The position numbers and the translations under genes are program-made. Positions 37,928 through 48,187 of a stretch of 64,000 nt of DNA are shown here, one piece after another; the first letter of the stretch is position 1; each line of letters opens with the position of its first letter. The DNA comes from Haematococcus lacustris. Lineage: Eukaryota; Chlorophyta; Chlorophyceae; Chlamydomonadales; Haematococcaceae. Location of the stretch: NCBI GenBank assembly GCA_030144725.1, contig JASKMD010000029.1, positions 8,874,358 to 8,938,357 on the forward strand, given 5' to 3'. The notes below the pieces were generated by a model. The model was not told where the DNA came from, ran no database searches, and saw only the letters and a program-made list of their open reading frames with translations.

Positions 37928-40737
37928 GTGGCCTTACCGAGTGGCCAGGTAGTAGGTACTACTCACGTAGCGGTCAAGCAATGCAGCAGCCTTGTATACT
38001 TCCGAGCATGGGTTGAGGGGCGTCGTTACATCGGTTTGGCGTGCCATGTGCATTGTTTTGACTGCGGCGACTGTCCCTGACTGTTTGCAGAGGCTACTAG
38101 GCCACGTCGGTCGCGGCGGTCGGTCGCGGCGAGGCCCGCATGAGCAAAACTGGCATGCATTTGAATGTCAAGATTTGAGCCGCCTTAGCACTCAGCACAA
38201 TGCACAGTATTTATTGATACATGTTTCACCGCATAGCTGACGGAGTCCTCTATCCAGGCATGTGCAAAACATAAATAGAAACCACGTGGCTGAGACGCGG
38301 CGTCGTTTTGATTACCAGGGGTCGGTTTCCTATCATTTCCTGTCATTTTTTGCTAGTTGGGGTCGCCTGAACAGTAGGCCTTCTGACTAAACAACAACAC
38401 CAACACCTACACGCTTGGTTACAACAGACACCACAACACACACGCAACCTGGCCACAGAGATGGTGGCCCTCCTAAGGAGACATGACACACAGAGCAACC
38501 ACCACCCCATGAGAGCGGCACAAGACAAAGCCCTAGCCACTCTACACATCACACGAAGCTTCCCAAGTACCGTCCAAAGGTGGGCTGATCCACTCACAGT
38601 TAGACCGGAAACCACTACCTACTGGAGCCCTGACACCAATGACACGGCCTTTAGTGCACGCCACAACTGCCTACTGGTACGCCACACCGGGCTATCCACA
38701 TGGAACGTACCGGCAGACGATGCGGTGGCACTCAAATGCGTCAACCACGTTATACACTCAGCTACCCAGGAGGAGGCTATGGCCACCATCATGCTGATCC
38801 CTGGGAAAAGGGGCATCTCCTACCCCAAACACATTGACACCCTAAGACGCTACCCAGAATACTGCCAGCACCTGGCCAGCATAACCCCCACCAAGACCAC
38901 CGGCTCCAAGCCAGGCAGGCACGCCAACCTCCACATCTACGTCATCTGGAATGCAGCGGGACAACAACTCGTCACCAAAGGCAACCCCCAAGGATGGCTG
39001 GCTAGCACTGCCACTGCCCTCCACCCTCAACGAGACACACATCCAATCCACAACAGACCAACGAATCAAAGACAGCCGGCCACACCCCCCAGCGGCCACA
39101 AACAACACATGCGCCTGCCGTGGGACAGGGACCTCCCCACCTCGGGGCACCAACGCAGCCATCAACAGCTCACGCAACACTCCACGACGCAACCACGGAT
39201 GGCCATCACTGAATGGGCCACGCTCGCGTACTCGGACGGCAGCTGCATTAAGACCTCGGAGGCAGCCCCAGCGCGCGTCGGGGCGGGGGTCTATATCCCG
39301 GAGACCAACGTCCTCATCACCGTCGCCTTGGACGACCCAGAAAGCAACACCATCAACAAGGCGAAACTCACGGCGATACACGCGGCACTCAAAGCAGGGG
39401 CCACACGCATCGCCACCGACAGCCTCTGCTCTATCTACCAGATCCGCCGAGCCCTCGCTAACCCGATGTCGCTCATCACACACAGGCACAATGACATCCT
39501 GACCGCTATCGCCACCCTCATCATCGATAGCCCCGTCACGCTCCACTTCTACAAAGTACGGGCCCACTCGGGAATTATCGGCAACGAAGGCGCCGATGCC
39601 CTCGCCAAGCACGCGGCATTACACCCAGAGCTTGCCAACACCCCAGCCTACCGCCCGACCACACGGAAAGAGACCAACACCTGGCTCAACAATGAAGCCG
39701 ACGGCGAAACCCCCGCCCCACTGCCCGATTGCCGCCAAAGCGTGAGAGCACACATGCACCGCAAACACGGCCTCGGTCTCGCCAATCAGGACAGTATCTA
39801 CTACCAGATGTCCCAGGAGATCACCAAAGCCGCGGCGAAAGGAGCTGGCGAAAGGGTGATGGCCGACACGAACATCTCCACACCCGCGCAACGAACTGCC
39901 CTTCTCTATCGCACCGGCGGGCTCTATAACCAAAAGCTGGCCATGCGTTGGAAACGGGCGACCGACGACCGGTGCCCACTCTGCGGGGAAGCCGACAGTG
40001 CCACTCACCTCCTCTCGGGCTGCAGCGAGACACTACCGATGGTGCAAGAAAGGCATAACGGGGCCGGCCGCCTCATCGCTAAAGCCATAAGCAAGGGTAC
40101 CCTAGGCGGGTACATCAGCTTCGCGGACACCGGCAGCTGGGAGAAGGGCGCAAAAGAAGACCTCGACCTCCCTAACGACACACTACACACAACACTACGA
40201 GCACTCGGACTAAAGACAACAGCAACCAAAAACACCACCAGACCGGACATTCTCATGGTAATGCCACCAACGAAGACGGGCACACGTGGCAAAGCCATCA
40301 AACGGGTCACTATCATAGAAATCAAGTACTGCTCGGACTCAAGGTGGACGGATCAATTAGACAAGGCACTCAACCAACACACCAATCTAGCTCATACCAT
40401 ACGCAAGGAAGGCCACATGGTGGAGATTATACCAATCCTCCTGGGCATAGGGGGCATAACGTATGAAGCACACACGCGGCAACACCTCCTGGCCCTGGGG
40501 ATCTCACAAGATAACACTACTAAACTATTACACAAGTTAACAAGACACGCGGTGGAGACAGCCCACTCCGTTGCAAAGACAAGCTACAGACTCAGGGCTG
40601 CTAAGAGGGAGGGAGGGTAGGGGGGTCGCCTCTTCTTTTGGTTTGATTGGTGGGAGCAGGCCGCGCCCCAGGCGGTAGCTCCTCCCTTAATGCACGCCGG
40701 TGAATACCGGAGTAGTCTTCTTCTTTCTTCTTCTTCT

Positions 40738-41262
40738 ACAGGGTCCTGCCGCACGCCTACAGGGTCCTGCGACATGAGTCTACAGGGTCCTGCCGCACGC
40801 CTACAGGGTCCTACGACACACGTCTACAGGGTTCTGCCGCACGCCTACAGGGTCCTACGACACACGTCTACAGGGTTCTGCCGCACGCCTACAGGGTCCT
40901 ACGACACACGTCTACAGGGTTCTGCCGCACGCCTACAGGGTCCTACGACACACGTCTACAGGGTCCCGCCGCACGCCTTCAAGGTCCTGCGACACACGTC
41001 TACAGGGTCCTTCGATGAGTGTCTTTCTTCACAGAGTCCTGGTAGCACACCACAGGGTTGTGGCTTACAGGGTCCTGGCACCACACCACAGGGTCCTGGC
41101 TTACAGGGTCCTGGCACCACACCACAGGGTCCTGGCACCTCACCACAGGGTCCTGGCACCACACCACAGGGTCCTGGCACCTCACCACAGGGTCCTGGCA
41201 CCTCACCACAGGGTCCTGGCACCACACCACAGGGTCCTGGCACCACACCAGCCCATGCTGTC
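40738..41262. repeat. ACAGGGTCCTG minisatellite between LINE copy B and the palindrome
   Basis: Continues the array broken by LINE copy B, first with CCGCACGCCT/CGACACACGTCT spacers (to ~41,010), then with GGCACCACACC spacers (ACAGGGTCCTGGCACC units, 41,030-41,260). From about 40,963 rightward the sequence is part of the left palindrome arm. Confidence 0.93.
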
Positions 41263-41279
41263 CATGCATTGTCAATCGT

Positions 41280-44200
41280 TCAAATACGCTGATAAGGCCT
41301 GTATGGCTCTGAGATTCTGACCCACTGGCCTGCCATGCCGCGCCTGTTCCAGTCTGCCATCTTGGGCCCAATGCCCTCATCCTGGATGGGCTGAAACAAC
41401 CCATGGTACAAGTCCCCCAGCTCAAAGGTGTTCATGGTGGTGTTGTCAGCCACTGTGTCAGGCCGGCCAAAGCCATACAGCCTGGCGCAGCACGAGCCAG
41501 CCACCCCCACGTTGCCAGCATGCACTGTGTTGCCTCGGAACAACACCAGCTGCCGAGCCTTCACCAGGACCTCTGTGCCCAGTTGATGCGGCAAGGTCAG
41601 GGCCAGGGCATCCATGTCCTCCACTTCCACCACTTGCTTTTTACCATCAGCCGTCCGCCAGCAATGGGCTGCAGCCAACTGGGAAAGTTTGTGGCTGCCC
41701 ATGTAGGCAACCAGGGGGAAGTCCTGGAGAGCCAGCAGGAACACCAGGCCGTCATCCATCCCTGGGCCAACAGGGAGGAAGTCGGTGTGGGGAGCCTGTG
41801 CCTGAGCCAGCTGCTTGGCCAGTGCAACCACCAGCTCCCCCTTCCTGTTCAGGCAACGCTGCCAGGTGGGGTCAGTGATGATGGTAGCTAGGGCGTTTAG
41901 GGGGCGGCCCAGCAGCTGCTTCAGCACCGGCTGCAGGAGAGTGAGGTACTGCGTCAACACTATCTTGGCCTCATCCACCTACAAACACACCCAGAGTGCT
42001 GTCTATTGTGCTTCACACAACCCTGACTCAAGGTAAGTTAGGAAATGCCTCTGCCGCAATGGCTATGTACTACTGCTGTGGCTTGTGTCATCTGCTGCAC
42101 ACCTTAATCTATCTGTCTCTCACCTCCTTCTTCTTCTCTGCTGTCAGCGCTGTACACAGCCGCGTTATATTTGTCTGACAACAGCTTTAGGGTTGTGTCT
42201 AGGTCGCCACTGCTGTTCTTGTCCGACTTGGCCAACACCACCTGCACCCTCTGGCCAGTGCCATACTGTGTCTTGCTGTTGGCATTGACCGAGCTGAAGA
42301 CCATGTGGTTATAGACCCTGGTGATCAAGATGCTGGCCGCAACCACCGCTGCCATATCTATGGCTAGCTGTGGCAGCTGAAAGATGGTCAGGCCATGAGC
42401 TAGAGCTGCTAGGCGACACTGCTCTAGCTCATGAGGCTGGTAGACATCCCTTGTGTATGGCAGCAAGGTGGGCAGCTGATACACCATTCCCTGCGTGTAA
42501 GGTAGCAATGCACGACATGCTCACAAGCATCCCGTCACTATCGATTCATATCAGCTAGTTATGCCTTTCGTACCTGTGTATTCTTGGGAAACCGCACTGC
42601 TCCTCCATGCAGCAGGGTGCCTCCGGTGCTTTCCTGCAAACACAATCCACACATATCCTACTGAGCCACAGCTGGAGTCAGTGAAACCCTGCACTAGGTT
42701 AGTGAAGCCCTGCACTAGGTTATTGAAACCCTGTGCTAGGTCAGCGTAACAGTGCACACTGTTTAAACCTGTTGTAGGCTATCAGTAGCTGCTCACCTGC
42801 TCTCCTGACTGGCCACTCCCAGTCAAGGTTGTGTTTGCCAACACGTGCAGCCGTCTTCTTCCCATCAGCTCATCCTACATTCAGTGTGATCGTTTACAAG
42901 TTGGTAATGTTGTTATGCCTCTTTGGCAGCTTGTGTCCCACCTCCAATCTGTTCACTGAGTTCTGCACGGTGTCCACCTTCTGAATCAGGTACTGTATGA
43001 GGGCCTGCAATGGCAAATGAAGCAATGGGAATCTGAGCCACTGTCACAATGCACCATGATGTTGTCTTGCTCCTCATGCTGTAATGTTGTAATTCTACCT
43101 GAACCTCGGCAGGCCTTGGCCTCTTGGATGATGAGGGACCAGCACCGTCCCCTCCATGCTGCTGCTGCTCCCCTTCAGTCACCTGTCCCAGGTCCTGCTG
43201 CTGGTGCTGGTACTGCTGCCCACCTGTTGCTGTGCCTGCCGCCTGGGTGCTGGTGCCCACCTGTGCCCACTGCACTCTGCGTGCCTGGCCATGGTTCTGC
43301 ACTGGCGGATTGTGCTGATGCTGCCCTCCTGCTGCTGGTGTAGGCAACAGGCGAATGGCAGGGGCAGGGCTGAGTTGCACACCTGCTGCTGGTGCACGCC
43401 GCTGGACAGGGGAGGGGGCAGGGCTCCGCTGCCCACCTGCTGGCAGTGCAGTACCTAGGCCTGTGGTGGGGGCCTTCAATCCAGCTACACCCGCTGTTGG
43501 TGTGGCGGGGGGCTGCCGCACAACCGCTGCTGAGGCTGGCTGTTGGATAGGGGTTGGGGCTGGGTGCTGCTGCACACCTGCTGCTGGGGCTGGCTGTGGG
43601 GCAGGGGTGGGGGCAGGGGGGTGCTGCACACCTGCTGCTGGGGCTGGCTGGGGGACAGGGGCCGGGGCAGGGGGCTGCTGCACACTTGCTGCTGGGGCTG
43701 GCTGTGGGGCAGGGGTGGGGGCAGGGGGGTGCTGCACACCTGCTGCTGGGGCTGGCTGGGGGGCAGGGGTGGGGGCAGGAGAGGGAAGGGTAGGGGGCTC
43801 TGTTCCTAACACAAACTCTGCCAATGTAACACACCCCGCTCTACCCTGCACTTCGCAGAGGTACACATAATCAGTGTCACCTTGACTCTTCATCTTCGCA
43901 TCTGCACATGATAGTTAATAGTGTCATGAATGCATGGCTACCTTGAAGGCCTGCTGACAACTAGTTAGCCATGCCCACTCATCACCTTGCTTGTATATGT
44001 CCCACAAGCTAGCGAAAGGCTTTAACCCCTCAGGTGGACTGGTTTCTTGTATGCCCTTGAAATGGTTGTTGAAGTAGGCGAAGTACTTGTCCCACTTGAG
44101 CAGTTTTGGGGAACCTGGTTGGGGGTACTTCGCTGCAACCAATTTCCAGGTCCTGTATTGCAAACAAGACACACACTTGGGCACGTCCTCATGAGCATTG

Positions 44201-44503
44201 GGGTGCATTGGCACTCACCTGCCCACTATGGCCTCTGTGTTAATCTGTGTGGCCATATCACAAGGCACAACAGTTTTGGCCACGCAAAATCCACAACACA
44301 CATCACGCCAGGGGGCATTCATGCTGGCCAGGCCTGTCCCATCCTACATGCAAGTAGCCATCGTGGATGAGTGTAGTGCTACCGATGTGGCGTGTTAGGC
44401 TAGATTTTGCGTTTACCTGGTTGCGGGGGCCGCATCGCGCCAGGAAGTTAATCATGTCAACGGCGACTTCTTCCAATGCCTTATTGTCTGCTGCTGCTGC
44501 CAT
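41280..44503 (-). CDS. Gene 2, left-arm copy (apparently intact): unknown protein with Pro/Ala repeats and an HAG-motif C-terminal domain
   Basis: Multi-exon gene read from splice-like borders: exons at about 44,417-44,503 (MAAAADNKALEE), 44,219-44,244, 43,942-44,152, 43,099-43,893/43,901, 42,942-43,004, 42,797-42,874, 42,574-42,633, 42,124-42,490 and 41,280-41,978; the exon 3/4 and 8/9 borders need transcript evidence. The middle exon encodes Pro/Ala/Gln-rich ~25-residue repeats (PAPTPAPQPAPAAGVQ). The last exon holds VAYMGSHKL and LVLFRGNTVHAGNVG with RLYGFG, resembling the second half of a double-stranded beta-helix (2OG-Fe(II) dioxygenase/cupin) fold; this is by-eye inference. No stop or frameshift is seen in this copy. 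Function unknown. Confidence 0.62.
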
Positions 44504-44813
44504 TGTGCGTAGCCTTGCTAGTGTGCGCGTGGCCTCAATTTACTTTCGAAACTCTAGTCTGATGGCATGGGATCAATAATGCTGCAAGTCACGGGCATGG
44601 TGATATGCACAGCTTGCCTTATCCCAGTGTTCAGTTGTGTTGCGTGTTATGCCTCGTTCAGGTATATGTAGACACCTTCTAGTGCACTTTACACGGGGTC
44701 ACTGAAACCCTGCACACGGTCAGCGAAACCCTGCACTAGGTTGGCGAAACCCTGCACTAGGTCAACAAAACCCTGTGCAAGGTTTGGATCGACTATGAAC
44801 CTCTAGCATCTCA

Positions 44814-47698
44814 TCAATCAAACAAGTCACTAAGTGCTGTTGCTGCTGCCACTGCTGCATCTGCATCTGCTGCTGCTGCTGCCACTGCCTCTGCTACTGC
44901 CCCTGCCCCTGCCCCTGCCTCTGCCCCTGCTGTGCCGGGTGCCACTGGCCCTGCCCCTGCCACTGGCCCTGCCCCTGCCACAGCCCCTGCTGCCCCTGCT
45001 GCCCCTGCCACAGCTGCTGCTGCCCCCACTGCCCCTGCTGCCACCACTGCGCCACCACTGCGTCTACCCCTTGCCTTTGCCCCTGCCTTTGCCCCTGCCC
45101 CTGTCCCTGCTGCCCCTGCTGCTGCCCCTGCCGCCCCTGCTGCCCCTGCTGCTGCCCCTGCCGCCACTGCTGCCCCTGCTGCCAAGCCTGTCATTAGCGC
45201 AGCGGCGAGCTCTTATACCTCTGCCCCTGCTTCTCGGCCTGCAGGCCTCTCCTTGGCACCCCCGCCTCCCAGAGCCTTACGCTTGGCTGCAGCTGGTGTG
45301 GTGTGAGCTGCCTTGGCAGCTGCCTTGCCCCCTCGGCGAGGGGGTGAAGCTGGGCCTGCCTGCTGCCCTGCACTGCTGGCATCCTGCAGCTCCAGCAACA
45401 GCTTCGCCTTGTACTCCACAAGCCGGGTCTGGGTTGTCAACTGCACACAACAAGGTGGCAATATGAATCTTGGAAGGTAAGACATGGTATGTGGTATGGT
45501 AGGGAATGGTAGGGTAATCACGTTAGATATTAGCTACTTGCCTTCCACCATGATTGGTCCTGGGTGCATGCCTCCAACAGCAGCGTCTTGGCCTTCGCCT
45601 CCGTCGCCACCTGCACAGCATCAAGCAAAGCACACATACTCGGCCAACATGTAAAACTGCATACCTCAACCAGCATTGCAATGAGGTACATACCGGGTCT
45701 GCATCGCTGCCGCCGGGGATAGACCTTGCTAGGTCACGGGCCACCTCGTCAAACTGGTCATAGAATGTCTGGGACATTGCTTTCCAGGCCTTGGCAGCTT
45801 CCGGGTGCTTGCCTTCTGGCGTCTGGTCTGGTTTCTTCCAGTTCTCTGCGATCAGGGGTGCACGCAATGTCATGGGTTAGCTCCACAGGGTCCTGGTACC
45901 ACACCACAGGGTCCTGGCCTACAGGGTCCTGGCACCTCACCACAGGGTCCTGCTGACACCTACAGGGTCCTGGCACCACACCACAGGGTCCTGGCCTACA
46001 GGGTCGTGACACCTCACCACAGGGTCCTGCTGACACCTTCAGGGTCCTGGCACCTCACCACAGGGTCCTGGCTTACAGGGTCCTGACACCTCACCACAGG
46101 GTCCTGTTGCACACCTACAGGGTCCTGGCACCTCACCACAGGGTCCTGGTGACCTGGGTGTGATAGTGGAACCACAGGGTCATGGCCCAACACCACAGGG
46201 TCCTGGCCCCACACCACAGGGTCCTGGCTCCACTCACCTGAGGCTGCTTTCAACTGAGCAGCTTAAGGCAGGAATTGCTCCATGTCAGTGGGTACAACAT
46301 CGTCATTGCTGAACGGGATGCCAGCCGCCACCGCTGTTGCCTTGCCTTCCAACAACCGGCGTCCAAACTTCGACTCCCACGCCTCATCTATCTTCTGGGT
46401 CTCTGCTGCTTTGGATGTTGTCGGCGGCACCCGGGCCAGCTGCTTAGGAGTGCTCGGACGTCTAACCCAATCGTATGACCTACACGTACAAGGGTTGCAG
46501 GCCGATGATGACGACCTGTACTAATGACACAGTGGGTTGCGGGCTATGGGTGCATGATGGGTGGATGCATGCTATGGGTGCATGCTATGGGTGGATGCAT
46601 GCTATGGGTTGCATGCTATGGGTGCATGATGGGTGGATGCATGCTAACCACTTTTTGAATGCCGCCAGCAACATCCAGTAGCTCAGCAAATCCAGGTAGG
46701 GTGGGTTGGCCTTGGTGAACTCCTTCCAAATGAGGCCGATGATTGCCCGCATGGGGACATTCCACCTGGCCTCCACCGAGTTGCTGCCCAGTTTGGGGTA
46801 TTCCCCGGGTGCATAGCCGGGGATGGTGTACTGCAAAACACACATCAAGAACATTCACTAACATTCACATCAGAGAGCAAATTGGGTTGGTTACATGGCT
46901 ACACCATTCATTGCACAATCACCTGGCCCACAGAACGCGGGCACCACATCCGGATGTATTTGGGGGCGAACTTGCCCCAGAGACTGACGACATGTTGCTG
47001 CAAGGATGCATTGGGTATAGATAACCAAGGTGACATGGGCAGTAATGAATTGAGGCTATGGTGAATTGTTGTGTGAACACTACACTAACCTCATATTTGC
47101 CCAACACGCTGAAGGGCTTGTCGGCGTTGGGTGCATGATCCCTGAACTGAAATCACATGGCAACGATGGGTCATGGTTAGCAAAGGACATTGAGGCACAG
47201 GCAACGTGACCACAGCAAACCAGGCAGCATAGGCACGCAACACCATGCTCACCCGCGCATGGACGATCTTGCTGAACTCATCGGGGACCTGCTTCCTCCC
47301 TTTGCGCGACCGTTTCTTGGCGGGCTCCTGCTTCTGCTTCTCTTCCTCCCCCTCCTCCTCCCCCTCATCCTCCTCCTCCGCCCCCTCACCCTCCTCCCCC
47401 CCATCCTCCTCCTCCAGCTCCTCCTCCTCACCCTCCCCCTCCCCTTCATCACCAGAAGAGGCAAAAGGCTCAAGGGGCCGCCTCTTTGGTCGCTGGGCCA
47501 AAGGCAAGTCATCGGACTCGTGCCCAGAGTCAGCTGTGCGAGGGGCTGCAGCCTCAATCTACAGCAACGATAGTTCATGGAGTTATTGAAAGCATGAAGG
47601 TGCCTGGCACGGTAAGGCATTGCGGCAAGCGGTATTGATACACGAATTACTATACCTTCTTTGCGGTGGGCTTAGTGACGATGGGCTTGTTGGCGACC
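44814..47698 (-). pseudogene. Gene 1, left-arm copy: start lost at the palindrome border and premature stop
   Basis: Mirror of the right-arm gene 1, with exons at about 47,656-47,698, 47,253-47,558, 47,090-47,146, 46,923-46,997, 46,649-46,830, 46,238-46,479, 45,694-45,845, 45,542-45,610 and 44,814-45,440. Two differences matter. The arm ends inside the first exon, so the ATG seen at 48,174 on the other side is absent and an in-frame TAA lies 21 bases upstream. In the last exon a TAA at 45,213-45,215 replaces GAG, removing the ~126-residue Ala/Gly tail. A zinc-finger-like exon upstream (47,775-47,942) could supply a new 5' end, but no clean acceptor joins it. Confidence 0.65.
45884..46233. repeat. 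ACAGGGTCCTG minisatellite in an intron of gene 1 (left arm)
   Basis: Nearly the whole intron between the exons ending ...KAAS and starting ENWKK consists of ACAGGGTCCTGGCACC-type units, the same family as at 27,125-27,481, 40,738-41,262 and 54,630-54,923. Confidence 0.93.
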
Positions 47699-48187
47699 GT
47701 GAGGTGCACGCATTAGCTGCCTCATGCGCACATGTACGTCGGCACGTACTAACTAACAGCAAGCGACATCTTACTGCCGACTCTTGCGATGTGTGTTGTT
47801 GTGCGTCTGGGGACTGAGCTGTCGCCTTAGCCTGCCTCTCCGCCCAAGCCTTCGTGCCTTCAGCTCCCACGAACTGGGGATGGCGCTTGGAACAGTGAGT
47901 GCGCATTCCTCTTATGCCGCCTGATTCTCCGCACACTTGGCACTAATAGGCTTTCTCCACCATGATTGCCTGTGTCTTGGGAAGCCTGAAGAGCAAATGG
48001 TCGCATTGTGTCCGCTGGGCCATCGCGGCCCGCTGTGAGTGTACCCACCCGGCGTCGCTTGCAGGCCGACAAAGTGACTTTTGGTTCACTGTGGCTTGGA
48101 CGAGAATTTTGTGAGTAAGCACCGCTACATCGTATTGTGGCCGTCTTGCCAACCCGCAACAACATCCTTTGAAATGTACCGCAACAA
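47699..48187. other. Palindrome spacer, 489 bp
   Basis: Unique sequence between the two arms. Its left half contains the zinc-finger-like open segment on the minus strand; its right half contains the ATG (48,174) that gives the right-arm gene 1 its start. Both arm edges fall at the same word, GGTCGCC. No inverted repeat remains inside the spacer. Confidence 0.9.
47775..47942 (-). CDS. Putative zinc-finger exon in the spacer
   Basis: A 168-bp open segment bounded by TATTAG on the upstream side and GCA|GTAAGATG as donor. It encodes a Cys2-His2-like motif CQVCGESGG....RTHCSKRH followed by an Ala/Gln-rich stretch. It lies just upstream of the left-arm gene 1 on the same strand and keeps phase 0, but the acceptor expected before the next exon is missing (CTCACGGTCGCC). 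It could be the remnant of another gene's exon. Confidence 0.4.

Larger units (their letters stand above)
36118..38370. mobile_element. 2.25-kb DNA transposon nested in LINE copy B
   Basis: Flanked by the 7-bp duplication ACAGTAG. The ends are imperfect inverted repeats: TCAGGATGTCCCAAC at the left and the complement of TCAGGCGACCCCAAC at the right, 11 of 15 matching (TCAGG and CCCAAC). No transposase is recognisable, so it is probably non-autonomous. It carries a C-rich low-complexity block and an exon-like open frame. The 7-bp duplication does not by itself assign a superfamily. Confidence 0.78.
27582..40620 (+). pseudogene. LINE copy B polyprotein (disrupted), with dual endonucleases
   Basis: Starts with ATG at 27,582 and a hydrophobic segment (YICLCIALVLIALQL). 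A frame change within the 27,885-28,135 repeat joins it to the 2,082-codon frame 27,880-34,128. That frame holds the 2A motif, Josephin-like domain 1 (Cys594, His695, Asp710, numbering from 27,880), domain 2 (Gln793, Cys798, His916, Trp927, Asp931), AP endonuclease (31,321-32,010) and reverse transcriptase (YADD 33,793-33,804). Lesions relative to copy A: CAA to TAA at 34,126; a one-base loss near 34,311; TGG to TAG at 35,535; TGC to TGA at 35,985; and the transposon insertion. After 38,378 come RNase H, with its catalytic Glu changed to Lys (AKLTAI), CPLC..H....C (39,973-40,023), and a PD (40,243-40,248) ... EIK (40,318-40,326) nuclease. Stop TAG at 40,618. Confidence 0.9.
27482..40737 (+). 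mobile_element. LINE copy B: 5'-to-3' complete but degenerate Dualen/RandI-like element
   Basis: The boundaries are set by the interrupted ACAGGGTCCTG array: array sequence stops at GGGTCC (27,481) and resumes with ACAGGGTCC at 40,738. The 3' end is a TTC-rich tail (CTTCTTCTTTCTTCTTCTTCT region, 40,717-40,737). A 2,253-bp DNA transposon plus a 7-bp duplication (36,118-38,377) is nested inside. Without it the element is about 11.0 kb. It shows the full domain order, including the C-terminal restriction-like endonuclease missing from copy A. Confidence 0.92.
40963..47698. repeat. Left arm of a ~14-kb palindrome
   Basis: Position x pairs with 95,886 minus x in the right arm over its whole length, with a one-base change of register near 54,201, so the arms (about 6.7 kb) differ by only one visible indel and scattered substitutions. 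The arm starts in the ACAGGGTCCTG array; its outer limit is set only by the gap at 54,924 on the other side. It carries gene 2 (41,280-44,503) and gene 1 (44,814-47,698), both minus. Confidence 0.96.

Noticed and set aside
43163..43870. Long Gly/Cys and Pro/Ser frames opposite or shifted to gene 2 exon 4
   Set aside because: Shadows of the Pro/Ala repeat exon; the splice-consistent frame is the minus-strand PAPTPAPQPAPAAGVQ one.
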